Assembly: GCF_004801415.1 (NCBI RefSeq)
Contig: NZ_SSNX01000006.1
Coordinates: 62,001-126,000 of the forward strand
Reading direction: 5' to 3'
DNA from: Deinococcus sp. KSM4-11
Lineage (GTDB): Bacteria; Deinococcota; Deinococci; Deinococcales; Deinococcaceae
DNA length: 64,000 nucleotides
The translations under genes and the position numbers were made by a program. This document shows positions 1 through 8,357 of the stretch, piece after piece (the first letter of the stretch is position 1; every line of letters starts with the position of its first letter). The notes beneath the pieces are model-generated. The model had not been told where the DNA came from and did no database searches. It saw nothing but the letters and a program-made list of their open reading frames with translations.

Positions 1-1131
1 GCGTTCCAGCTGCCGCTGCGCCTCCTCCATGCGTCCGGCCGCGACCAGGGCGGCGACATAGAAGCCGCCGATCATCGGCCACACGCCGCCGTTGTGGTAC
101 TGATCCGGCAGGTTGAGGTTACGCAGGCGGTAGTACTCGCGCCAGTCGGCGTCGCCGGGATGCACAGGCGGGTGGATGGCCCGCACCGGCCACGGGTGGT
201 TCACGCCCGCCGATTCGATGTAGTCCAGGATCTTCGCGGCCTGCACGGGCGCCGCTACCCCGAACACGATCGCCAGCAGGTTCCCGAAGGTATCGAAGCG
301 GTCGGCGTACCCCCGGAATGCCATGTACGGCAGGTAGTATGGCCGCTCCTGCAGCACCGTCGTGGTCAGCGAGATGGGGTACAGCCACTCCTTGCGGTGA
401 GCGGCCACCCAGTCCATGTCCTTCCTGACCTCCGCCCCGACCCACAGCAGGGTGTTGATCTTGACCCGGATATCCTCGGCACGGGCGAGGTCTGGGGCGG
501 CGTCCTCACCCTGGGCGGCACGCAGCTCGGCCATGGCGCGGTGAGCGGCATACCACAGGACGTTCGGCCACAGCGAGTTGTAGCGGTTGGCGAACAGGTC
601 GGCCCAGTCCATCGCCTCGTGAACTTCCAGCAGGCCGCACTCGTTAGAGTCCTGATACTCCAGCCACGTGTACGCGCGCGTGAGGTGGGGCCAGACCTTG
701 CGCAGTCGCATCAAGTCGCCGTCGGCACGCCAGATGGCATAGTTCCCCAGGATGAACCACAGGCTGTTGTCGATGCAGCCGGAGTGAGCCGTGTCGACCA
801 CCACCTCCACGTTCCCGCCAGCTGCCCCGGCGCCGTGAAGCGCGCCGCCATGGGCGATCAGCGCCGGATCCGGCAGGCCGCTGAAGCCCACGTTGTGCGG
901 AATGTTGCCTAGGCGCGACTGGTACGCCGCGAGCGTGCGCACCGACTGGCGGGCAATTTGGGCGCCGACCCGGTCGGCGCACAACAGCAGCCCCAGCGTG
1001 CAGACCATTGAGTCCCGGGCCCAGACCTGCTTGTAGGCGGTGCTGGAACCCAGCAGGCCCAGGGGGCTGCCGTTCCGCACCACGATGTCCTCCGCCCGCG
1101 GGCGGGCCTGCGCGGCGAGCGGCGGGCTCAC
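1..1131 (-). CDS. Amylo-alpha-1,6-glucosidase / GH100-like glycosidase (partial, 3' end missing)
   Basis: The reading frame opens with a GTG at 1131 and runs off the left edge without a stop, giving 377 residues. I translated it by hand. It has the look of an (alpha/alpha)6-barrel glycosidase of the debranching/GH63/GH100 type: an early WARDS motif (near residue 37), a central AMDWADLF segment, and YHNGGVWP near the visible C-terminal end, a motif shared with neutral invertases and debranching enzymes. It is the last visible gene of the leftward glycan operon. Its GTG start overlaps the TGA of the GH84 gene by four bases, so translation is probably coupled. The substrate is not certain; by context it is an oligosaccharide trimmed with the alpha-mannosidases. 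Confidence 0.72.
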   Translation of the reverse strand, partial: MSPPLAAQARPRAEDIVVRNGSPLGLLGSSTAYKQVWARDSMVCTLGLLLCADRVGAQIARQSVRTLAAYQSRLGNIPHNVGFSGLPDPALIAHGGALHGAGAAGGNVEVVVDTAHSGCIDNSLWFILGNYAIWRADGDLMRLRKVWPHLTRAYTWLEYQDSNECGLLEVHEAMDWADLFANRYNSLWPNVLWYAAHRAMAELRAAQGEDAAPDLARAEDIRVKINTLLWVGAEVRKDMDWVAAHRKEWLYPISLTTTVLQERPYYLPYMAFRGYADRFDTFGNLLAIVFGVAAPVQAAKILDYIESAGVNHPWPVRAIHPPVHPGDADWREYYRLRNLNLPDQYHNGGVWPMIGGFYVAALVAAGRMEEAQRQLER

Positions 1132-2504
1132 GCGCGCTCCACGGTTTGGAGCGTGGCCAGCGCCTCGGCGGCCCACACGCAGCGCCGGGCGAAGTGGTCG
1201 AAGGTGTCGCCCGCCACCCAGTGCATGTTCGCCCGCACGAGGAACAGTTCCTCGAGCACGTATCCGCGTGCCCGCGTGTCGTGCGGGTGGTCGAGGGCCG
1301 CCAGGGCGTACTTCAACACCCGTGCCCAGCCCGCAAGCTTGTGCGCCCACGGGGCCAGCTCCCGGCGCAGGTTCAGGTTGGACAGGTGGATCAGCGTCTC
1401 CCCGGCCAGCTCCAGCTCCACGGCGGCGCGGCGCAGGGGGGCCTCGTCAGGCGTGACCGGGCGGCGCTCCGGGCGATCCGCGAGATCCGTGCCCACTCCG
1501 GCCGGAGGACCGCCGCGCGCGGCCCAGAACGCGTCGATTGCCGGCCACAGCGCGTGGTGAAGCCCCTGGCCGGGGTTCAGCGGGCCGCGCCGCGCCAGGT
1601 CCGCGAGGAGCAGCAGCGCCTCTGCCTCCGCCCGGGTGGCCGTCAGGGCCAGTGCGGCTTCACGGGCCGCCACCTCTGGATCGTACGTGCCGGGCTCCCG
1701 CAGGAAGGCAGCAACCGTATGCAGGGTCAGCTTGCTCATCTCGGGCCGCTCCCCGGCATTCGCGAAGTAGCCAGCCGCGTGCGCCACGAGGTCTGACGAG
1801 CGGCCCGTCAGGGGCCCCAGGTGCGGATCGAAGCGCATCTCCAAGTCGTTGACCGGCACGTTGTCCCATACCAGCGGCGCGCGGCGCAGGGCAGCCGTCA
1901 CCGCGCGCAGATCGTCCGCGTTCAGGGTGGGCGAGCAGATGTCATGACCCGTCCAGAACACGCCGATGGCCGGGTCGAGGTGCTCTCCCAGCCCGCGCAG
2001 GTACGCGCTGTCGCCGGCGCCGTGGTATTCGGTGGGCACAAAGGAGAAGTCCCCGGGCGCGTCGGCGGCGAGGGTGTTGGCGAGCCACGCCTGGGCGCGA
2101 TCCAGCGTGCCGAAAGCGGCGGCGTCCTCCGAGTGGTCGAAGCGATCCGGCAGATCGTCGAGCAGCAGAACGAACGACCCGATGCCCTGGTCACGCGCGC
2201 CAGCCATCTTGCGGCGCAGCGTCTCCAGGTCGTCGGGCCGGGTGTACCCGAAGCCTAGGGCGCTCAGGCCGAAGATGAACTCGGTGCCATGACCGCGGGC
2301 CCGCGCGGCGAGCTGCCCGAAGGCCTGCCACTCCCCAGGTGTGTACGGCTCTCGCCAGCGGTTGCGGTGAATAGGGTCGTTCTTGGGTGCGTAGAGGTAG
2401 GCGCCCAGCCCCTGGGCGGCCAGGAAATCGAGCATGTCGTGCCGCTCGGCCCACGTCCAGGGTGGGCCGTAAAACCCTTCGATCACACCACGCTTGGCCA
2501 GCAT
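1128..2504 (-). CDS. GH84 beta-N-acetylglucosaminidase-like hydrolase
   Basis: The 458-residue product resembles family GH84 (O-GlcNAcase / hyaluronidase-type hexosaminidases), which remove terminal beta-GlcNAc through an oxazoline intermediate. The family signature GVIEGFYGPPW is at residues 6-16. The catalytic Asp pair sits in LLLDDLPD (D116, D117). I chose ATG 2504 over in-frame upstream starts because a GAGGAG ribosome site lies just before it. No signal peptide is visible, so it should act in the cytoplasm on imported sugar. It follows the double MBL gene by 16 bases. With the GH2 and GH38 enzymes it would complete cleavage of a Man-GlcNAc core. The C-terminal third is helical and of unknown role. 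Confidence 0.85.
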   Translation of the reverse strand: MLAKRGVIEGFYGPPWTWAERHDMLDFLAAQGLGAYLYAPKNDPIHRNRWREPYTPGEWQAFGQLAARARGHGTEFIFGLSALGFGYTRPDDLETLRRKMAGARDQGIGSFVLLLDDLPDRFDHSEDAAAFGTLDRAQAWLANTLAADAPGDFSFVPTEYHGAGDSAYLRGLGEHLDPAIGVFWTGHDICSPTLNADDLRAVTAALRRAPLVWDNVPVNDLEMRFDPHLGPLTGRSSDLVAHAAGYFANAGERPEMSKLTLHTVAAFLREPGTYDPEVAAREAALALTATRAEAEALLLLADLARRGPLNPGQGLHHALWPAIDAFWAARGGPPAGVGTDLADRPERRPVTPDEAPLRRAAVELELAGETLIHLSNLNLRRELAPWAHKLAGWARVLKYALAALDHPHDTRARGYVLEELFLVRANMHWVAGDTFDHFARRCVWAAEALATLQTVERA

Positions 2505-2520
2505 GACTCTCCTCACATCT

Positions 2521-4248
2521 TCAGGAAACAGGAATGGAATGGCTGAACTCGACTGGCAGGGCATACGTCATCACCGGCGGCTCGCCTGGCGTGCCGCGCA
2601 GCACGATGGGGATGGGCCGAGACGGTTCGCTGAGCGGAAACTCGATGAGCACCTCGGTGCCGGCTGGGACGGTGAGGGGCTGGGTTCCATGTCCGTCCAC
2701 CGCCAGCTCGCCCTGGAAGGCCAGCTCTGCGGGATTGGCAATTACGATCTGGAGCGTGTTCTCAGCCATGCGCGTGGTGAGTCCCAGGCGCGCAGCGTGG
2801 GGCTGAGAGTCGGCATGGAGGCGGCGCAGCGCCTCGCCTCGCTCTCTGGCTTGGGCCAGCCACAACTCGTCGGGCACCACCGGCGGCCAATGGCCGCTGA
2901 GCAGCAGTGACGGACGCAGCCGCTCCACCAGGGCGGCGCTGGCTCCATAGTCGTCCTCCAGAAAGTCGTTCTGGTAGGTGTAGTTCAGGCCTAGGCCGTC
3001 GGCATCAGCGTACTGGTCGCCGGTGAACAGGACGCGCTCGCCGTGGCCCTCGACGAGCAGGGCGACCGCGTGACGGGCGTGGCCGGGTAGAGCGTGCGGG
3101 GTGATGCGGAACTCCTTCCATTCCACGCTTTCACCCAGCGGCAGCGTGCGGTCGGGCAGCAGCGGCGCGAACCAGCGGCAGGGCAAGCGGTATGCGGCGG
3201 GGCGCGCCAGCACGTCAGCCAGCGGTTCCGGTGCCCACAGCGGCGTTCCGTAGACCTTCCGCAGTAGCCCGATGCCCGCCACGTGGTCGTCGTGGGCGTG
3301 GGTGGGGATCACAGCGTCGATGTGCTGGACGCCGTAGTCGGTCAACAAGGTCGGCAGCGTGTACAGCCACGGCCGCCGCGACTCGCGCCCGGTGGTCGGG
3401 GCCATGCCGAAGCAGAAGTCGTACCCGAAGTCGATCAGCAAGGCCCGGCTGTCCACCGAGCGCAGCACGTAAGTCTGCGCGACGCTGGTGCGGTTCAGCA
3501 GCAGCCACGGCCGCAGCGCCTCGTATGGCCGGGCACGCAGATCCAGCAGGCGGGGATTGTGCCGCCGCAGCTGTAGCAGCTCCAGCAGGGCCTGGGCGGT
3601 GGTCTTCAGGGCGCCGCGCTCCAGCGGCGGCCCGAAGGCGCCCAGCAGCACGTCCGGCGTCTGGTCGTGCAGGTCGAGCAGCGATAGGACGCTGCCCGCG
3701 AGACCCTCGCCGCCGTTGTAACTCCACATGGTGGCCGCCAGCCGTGGTACCTGACCCGCTCCCGAGAGAAGAGCGCCGGTGAAGGCGATCCGCGTGCCGC
3801 CGATATCGGCCAGGAGCACGCTGTGACCTGACGAGGGCCCGGGGGCGGGCCGGGCGGTGAGGGTGATTCCCCCCAGCACGAGCGGGCGGTAGTCGGGCAG
3901 CGACCGGGTCTGCACCGGTTGGGCCACACTCAGGTGCAGCGGCCGGCCGTCGTAGTGGTTGTCGCCGGCCCACGCGCCCAGGAAGGGCTGGGGGTGTTCG
4001 AGCAGAGGCCGCTCGGAGTCCGGCGCGTAGACGGGAATGCCCGCCGCGTTCAGCCGCGCCGCGCCCGCCGCCACGTCCGCGCCTGCGTGGGTCAGAACGG
4101 CTGCCAGAATCCGCATGTCGCCCATCTCATCCAGCACTGTGCCATCCCCAACGTTCACCAGCACGGCCGAGTCGCCGGCGCGCAGCACGTAGGTGTGGGC
4201 GGTGCTGGTGTGCCGCCACACGCCGGGATGAACTTCGTAGAGCGTCAC
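2521..4248 (-). CDS. Metallo-beta-lactamase-fold hydrolase, tandem domains
   Basis: The 575-residue protein contains two related MBL-fold halves. The C-terminal half keeps the metal motif THAHDDHVAG (residues 316-325), a later FTGDQYAD and an SGH near its end, so it should bind two metals. The N-terminal half has matching elements that have lost ligands: LTHAGADVAAG at 52-62 and FTGALLSG where FTGD is expected. Both halves also share an AQTYVLR / AHTYVLR strand near their starts, which supports internal duplication. The GTG start at 4248 overlaps the stop of the GH2 gene (GTGA). The substrate is unknown; an ester, lactone or phosphate derived from the glycan would fit. A longer open frame to 4965 is only antisense-frame noise within the GH2 gene. 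Confidence 0.75.
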   Translation of the reverse strand: MTLYEVHPGVWRHTSTAHTYVLRAGDSAVLVNVGDGTVLDEMGDMRILAAVLTHAGADVAAGAARLNAAGIPVYAPDSERPLLEHPQPFLGAWAGDNHYDGRPLHLSVAQPVQTRSLPDYRPLVLGGITLTARPAPGPSSGHSVLLADIGGTRIAFTGALLSGAGQVPRLAATMWSYNGGEGLAGSVLSLLDLHDQTPDVLLGAFGPPLERGALKTTAQALLELLQLRRHNPRLLDLRARPYEALRPWLLLNRTSVAQTYVLRSVDSRALLIDFGYDFCFGMAPTTGRESRRPWLYTLPTLLTDYGVQHIDAVIPTHAHDDHVAGIGLLRKVYGTPLWAPEPLADVLARPAAYRLPCRWFAPLLPDRTLPLGESVEWKEFRITPHALPGHARHAVALLVEGHGERVLFTGDQYADADGLGLNYTYQNDFLEDDYGASAALVERLRPSLLLSGHWPPVVPDELWLAQARERGEALRRLHADSQPHAARLGLTTRMAENTLQIVIANPAELAFQGELAVDGHGTQPLTVPAGTEVLIEFPLSEPSRPIPIVLRGTPGEPPVMTYALPVEFSHSIPVS

Positions 4249-6752
4249 GGCTCCACCACCACGCTCACCGGAAGCAGGTTGACCGCCTGGGCCGTGAGGG
4301 TCAGGGAGATGGGCTTGCCGCTCAGGGAGTGCAGCGCCACCGTCACGCGGCGGGACTCGCCAGGCAGCAGCGTGAAGCCGTTGTCTTCGAACGTCTCCAC
4401 GCCCTCCTCCTCCGCTTCCAGGCTCAGCCAGGGCAGGGGAGAGGGGCCGATGTTGGTCAGGATGACGCGGCCGGCGCCGGCCATCAGCGTCAACTGGCCA
4501 AGGGGCAGCTGCACGAGCGCTGCGAACGGTGTGGGCTGCTCCCGCGCGACCCACACCTCGCTGTTCGCCAGCACGGTGCCCGCCGCGTCCAGGACGCGCC
4601 CGCGCAGCAGAGCCGGTTCCGGCGGCAGCGGTACGGCTATGTCCGGCAGGGAGCCGGGCCACGCGGCGTCCAGGGCCGTGGTCCAGAAGCGCTCTCCCTG
4701 CAGGTCGAAGGCCGCAACCTCCACCCGTCCCGCTCCCGGCGTGTCGGCAAGCACGTGGGGCCGCAGAATCAGAGTGTCTGCGGCCACCGGCGCCTCCATG
4801 CCCCAGTGGAGCGCTGTGGGCGCGTTCGTCTCGCGGCAGCGGTAGTACGCCAATTTGGGCGCGAGGTCGTGGTCGAGCACGCTGGTGTTGTGAGCGCCTG
4901 GCCACGGTTCGTTCAGCTGCCACACCAGCGCGCCGCTGCACTCGCCGCTGCGCGAGCGGTTCCACGCCAGAGCGTGCCGCAGCACGTCACCCTGCACGGC
5001 CTGGGCCAGCAGGAGGTAAGGTCTCAGGCCGGCGAGTGATCCGAAGACCTCCTCCACGCGGTGGCGCATCAGCCACCACTCGCCATGGTGGACGACCTCG
5101 GGCCGCGTGTCGTCCATCGGCCACAGCGGACTGTCTGGGAGTGCGCGGCGCAGGGTGCGCTCGCGGGGCGGGGCCTGGCAGCCGAACTCGCTGTGCAGCA
5201 GGGCGCGGCTGAGGGCATGCGGGCGGTAGGAGTCGGCGGCGCCCCGGTAGTGCCACGGGCCGTGGACGTCGTGCTGGTTCTCGGGCCGCGTGAGGGCCAC
5301 CGTCTCGTCGAGGTCGTACGTGGGGCCGGACGGTGACGTCGGCAGTACCGGCTGGGTGAGGCCTGCACGCCGCACGTGCGCCAGCATGTGGGCCACGGTC
5401 GGGTTCTCCAGCGACACGGGCCGGCGCTGTCCGTCCGTCAGCTCGTTGCCGGCGTCCACCAGGGCCACGCACGGGTGGGCGCGCAGGCGGCGCAGCAGGG
5501 GCGGCAGGCCCGCGTCCAGCGCTGCCCGGACGGTGTCGAGCGCGGGCGGCACGCTGTCGGCGGTGCTGGAACTCAGCGGTAGTTCCTGCCACACGAGGAG
5601 GCCCAGGTCGTCGCAGGCGTCCAGCATGGATTTCGGCGCCAGAGGAGCCACGCCGTTAAAGCGCAGCACGGTCGCGTGGGCGCGCCGGGCCAGCTCAATC
5701 ACGGCCCGCTGCCGGGATTCCTCGTGCGGCAGCCCGGCGGTCATGTCCACCGGAAGGACGTTGAAGCCCCGCGCGTAGATGGGCACGCCATTGACCTGAA
5801 GCGTGTATGGCAGCGCCCCCCTGGCGGAGGAGGCCGCGTTGTGCACGAGCTGCACGTCGCGCAGCCCGAAGCGGCAGGTCACCGGCGCGCTGCCCTCCAG
5901 CTCGGCGCGCAGGCGGTACAGCGGCTGGTCGCCCAGCAGCCACGGCCACCACAGCTGCGGCCCGTCGAGGTCGAACACCACGTCCTCGACAGGGGCCGTC
6001 TGGGTGTCCTCCCGGCCGTCTGGGTGTGTCAGCGTGATCCGCAGCGGCGCGCCCGCCGCACCGTCGTGCGCGATCTCCGCCCGCACCTGCGCCCGCGTGA
6101 AGTCGGCGGACAGCGTCGCCTGCGGGACGACGTCCAGGAGGGTCTGGCCCTCGTCCCGCTCCAGGGCCACCGGCTGCCACAGGCCCACCTGGATCAGCCG
6201 CGTGCCGAAATCCCACCAATATCCGTACCGCGCCTTGAGTGTCCGGGTCTCGCTGGTGCGGCCGAGCTGGCCCAGCTCGTCCGGCGGCGCGTCGAGCACC
6301 ACGACCAGCAGGTGCTCGGCGGCGCGGTCGAGGTCTGGGAGGAGCAGGCGGGTCACGGTGTACGCGCCCTCCACACACCCCAGCCGTTCGCCATTCACGT
6401 AGATGGACGCGGCCCAGTCCACACCGTCCAGCCGCAGCCACAGCCGACCACCTGGAGGCAACGCCACCCGGAAGGTGCGGCGGTATACCCACTGCCGGGC
6501 GCTGACCCACTCGGCCGCGAGGCTGTTCGTGCCCTGGCGGAAGTCAGGAATCACTCCGGCATGCAGGAGATCGGCGTGCACGCTGCCCGGCACCCGCGCC
6601 GGGTACCAGCGTGTGCGCGCGAAGGCCCCCACCGGCTGCGGCGTCCCGCGCTCCAGGCCCCGGAAGCGCCACCCCTCGTCGATGGACGCCGTGACTTCCC
6701 ACCCATCGCCCAGATCCTGCCGGAATCGGTCATCTGGCGGCGGGCTGGTCAC
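4245..6752 (-). CDS. GH2 beta-mannosidase
   Basis: The 835-residue protein has the GH2 order: jelly-roll sugar-binding domain (about 40-200), Ig-like domain, TIM barrel (about 330-600) and C-terminal beta domains. The likely acid/base is E437 in DAGNELTDG and the nucleophile E522 in LLHSEFGCQ. DVHGPWHYR before the nucleophile is typical of beta-mannosidases rather than beta-galactosidases, and YWWDFGTR matches the family as well. It would hydrolyse Man-beta-1,4-GlcNAc or manno-oligosaccharides. No export signal is seen. The GTG start at 6752 overlaps the aldolase stop, and the 3' end overlaps the MBL gene, so it sits in a tightly coupled operon. Confidence 0.88.
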   Translation of the reverse strand: MTSPPPDDRFRQDLGDGWEVTASIDEGWRFRGLERGTPQPVGAFARTRWYPARVPGSVHADLLHAGVIPDFRQGTNSLAAEWVSARQWVYRRTFRVALPPGGRLWLRLDGVDWAASIYVNGERLGCVEGAYTVTRLLLPDLDRAAEHLLVVVLDAPPDELGQLGRTSETRTLKARYGYWWDFGTRLIQVGLWQPVALERDEGQTLLDVVPQATLSADFTRAQVRAEIAHDGAAGAPLRITLTHPDGREDTQTAPVEDVVFDLDGPQLWWPWLLGDQPLYRLRAELEGSAPVTCRFGLRDVQLVHNAASSARGALPYTLQVNGVPIYARGFNVLPVDMTAGLPHEESRQRAVIELARRAHATVLRFNGVAPLAPKSMLDACDDLGLLVWQELPLSSSTADSVPPALDTVRAALDAGLPPLLRRLRAHPCVALVDAGNELTDGQRRPVSLENPTVAHMLAHVRRAGLTQPVLPTSPSGPTYDLDETVALTRPENQHDVHGPWHYRGAADSYRPHALSRALLHSEFGCQAPPRERTLRRALPDSPLWPMDDTRPEVVHHGEWWLMRHRVEEVFGSLAGLRPYLLLAQAVQGDVLRHALAWNRSRSGECSGALVWQLNEPWPGAHNTSVLDHDLAPKLAYYRCRETNAPTALHWGMEAPVAADTLILRPHVLADTPGAGRVEVAAFDLQGERFWTTALDAAWPGSLPDIAVPLPPEPALLRGRVLDAAGTVLANSEVWVAREQPTPFAALVQLPLGQLTLMAGAGRVILTNIGPSPLPWLSLEAEEEGVETFEDNGFTLLPGESRRVTVALHSLSGKPISLTLTAQAVNLLPVSVVVEP

Positions 6753-7663
6753 GGCGCGCAGTCGGCCCGGCCCGCCGAGCGAACGAAGTGCTCGATCTTG
6801 TCGCGCGCCTCGGCCTTGACAGCCGCGAGCCCTCTGGCCCGCAGCGCCGGCTCCAGGGCGTCCAGCTCGGCGCTGGTCATGCGCGGCAGCCCCCCCATCG
6901 CGGCCAGCAGGGCGTTCTCAAGATCCGTGGCGACGTTCATCTTGGAGATGCCGCCGCCCGGCAGCGCAATGGCGCGGTGCACCGTCGTGGCCGGCAGACC
7001 GCTCCCGCCATGCAGCACCAGCGGCACGTCCGGCAGCAGGGCGCGGATGGCCTCCAGCCGCTCAAAGTCAATCTTTGGATCCTTGACTGGGTAGACGCCG
7101 TGCGCCGTACCGATGGAGACCGCCAGCGCGTCGCAGCCGGTGCGCTCCACGAACTCCAGGGCCTCCTCGGGCACGGTATAGAGTGCCTCGTCCCCCTCGG
7201 TTTCCAGCTGATCCGTGGTGGTCAGTTTGCCGAGCTCAGCCTCGACGCTCACGCCACGCGCGTGGGCGTACGTGACGATGTCGCGCGTCTGGCGCACGTT
7301 CTCTTGGAAGGGCTGCGCGGAGGCGTCGATCATGACGCTGGAGAAGCCGGCATCAATGGCGGCGTGGAGGACCGCCGGCTCCCAGCTGTGGTCGAGGTGC
7401 AGCGCCAGCGGATACCGGAAGTCCAGGTCGCGCACGGCCGCTTCCAGCGCGTCCCGGAAGTCGCGTGGCGACAGGCCGAACCAGCCGAGTTCTCGCTGGC
7501 TGATCTCCACGATGACCGGACTGCGCAGTTCCAGGGCGGCCTCCAGGGCGGGCCGCACGCACGCGCGGTAGCGGGCGCTGAGGGCGGCCACCGCGTAGCC
7601 GGCCTGCTGGGCGGGCCGCAGCAGCTCGGTCAGCGGCTGGGTGCCGGGCATCAGTTCAGACAT
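6749..7663 (-). CDS. Class II fructose-bisphosphate/tagatose-bisphosphate aldolase family
   Basis: The 304-residue product is a zinc-dependent class II aldolase of the GatY/KbaY/Fba group. Visible motifs are HLDHSW (zinc His and catalytic Asp, about residues 88-93), MIDASAQPF, IGTAHGVY with a zinc His, VLHGGSGLP and the phosphate-binding GISKMNVATD. The family splits a ketose 1,6-bisphosphate into dihydroxyacetone phosphate and glyceraldehyde 3-phosphate. ATG 7663 is preceded by GGAGGACT. It overlaps the racemase gene by eight bases and the GH2 gene by four. Together with the PfkB kinase at 15328 it could take hexose phosphate to trioses. Fructose versus tagatose preference cannot be told from sequence alone. 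Confidence 0.85.
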   Translation of the reverse strand: MSELMPGTQPLTELLRPAQQAGYAVAALSARYRACVRPALEAALELRSPVIVEISQRELGWFGLSPRDFRDALEAAVRDLDFRYPLALHLDHSWEPAVLHAAIDAGFSSVMIDASAQPFQENVRQTRDIVTYAHARGVSVEAELGKLTTTDQLETEGDEALYTVPEEALEFVERTGCDALAVSIGTAHGVYPVKDPKIDFERLEAIRALLPDVPLVLHGGSGLPATTVHRAIALPGGGISKMNVATDLENALLAAMGGLPRMTSAELDALEPALRARGLAAVKAEARDKIEHFVRSAGRADCAP

Positions 7664-8357
7664 GTGAGTCCTCCACGGCGTGCAGCGCGGCGGCCACGCC
7701 GCTGTCGGGGCTGCTCAGCACCGGTACGCCACCGGTATCGCCTAGGGCCGGCAACAGCCTCGCCATACTCGCCTGCGCCAGCACGATGACGTCCACGCCG
7801 CCCAGAAGCTCCCGCAGTGCCGCGATCACCAGCCGGTCGTGCTCCTCGCCGTCACCGGCAACTCGGGCGGCATAGGCCCCCTCCACCACGCGCCGGACGA
7901 CCTGCACCTCCCGGCTGGCTGCCGTGGCCTCGCGCTCGATCAGCGCCGCCGTGGGCTCCAGGGTGGTGGGTACGGTCGCCAGCACACCCACGCGCCGACC
8001 AAGGGTGGAGGCCTGCGCGGCCATCGGCCGGTCGATCCGCAGCACGGGGATGGACAGCTCCCCCGCCAGGGCGTCCACGGCCGCCCCCACCGACGAGCAG
8101 CAGGTCATGACCGCCGTGGCGCCGGCGTCCCGCGCCGCGTGCAGGTATGCGCGCAGTCGGGCGTGCACGGCCAGCGTGACCTCCCCGGCGGCCATGACGT
8201 CGGCCAGCAGGCTGTCGTCGAGGATGTTGATCACGCGCACGTGTGGGGCCTGCGCCGTCACCCGTACCGGGAGGTCGGTCAGCGTGACGGGCGTGGTGTG
8301 CAGCAGCGCGAGCGTTTCCTGCGGTGGTGCCCCTGGGTCTCGGGTCGGATGGATCAT
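7656..8357 (-). CDS. Asp/Glu/hydantoin racemase family protein
   Basis: The 233-residue protein looks like a cofactor-independent Asp/Glu or hydantoin racemase. The two halves carry the usual cysteine/serine environment (TCCSSVGAAVDAL in the first half, VIVLAQASMARL in the second) and the RIDRPMAAQA and GVLATVPTTLEPT strands. The second catalytic Cys seems to be replaced (AQAS), so racemase activity is doubtful. ATG 8357 forms an ATGA overlap with the GH38 gene upstream. Its role in a glycan operon is unclear; related proteins act as isomerases or decarboxylases on small acids. Confidence 0.7.
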   Translation of the reverse strand: MIHPTRDPGAPPQETLALLHTTPVTLTDLPVRVTAQAPHVRVINILDDSLLADVMAAGEVTLAVHARLRAYLHAARDAGATAVMTCCSSVGAAVDALAGELSIPVLRIDRPMAAQASTLGRRVGVLATVPTTLEPTAALIEREATAASREVQVVRRVVEGAYAARVAGDGEEHDRLVIAALRELLGGVDVIVLAQASMARLLPALGDTGGVPVLSSPDSGVAAALHAVEDSHV

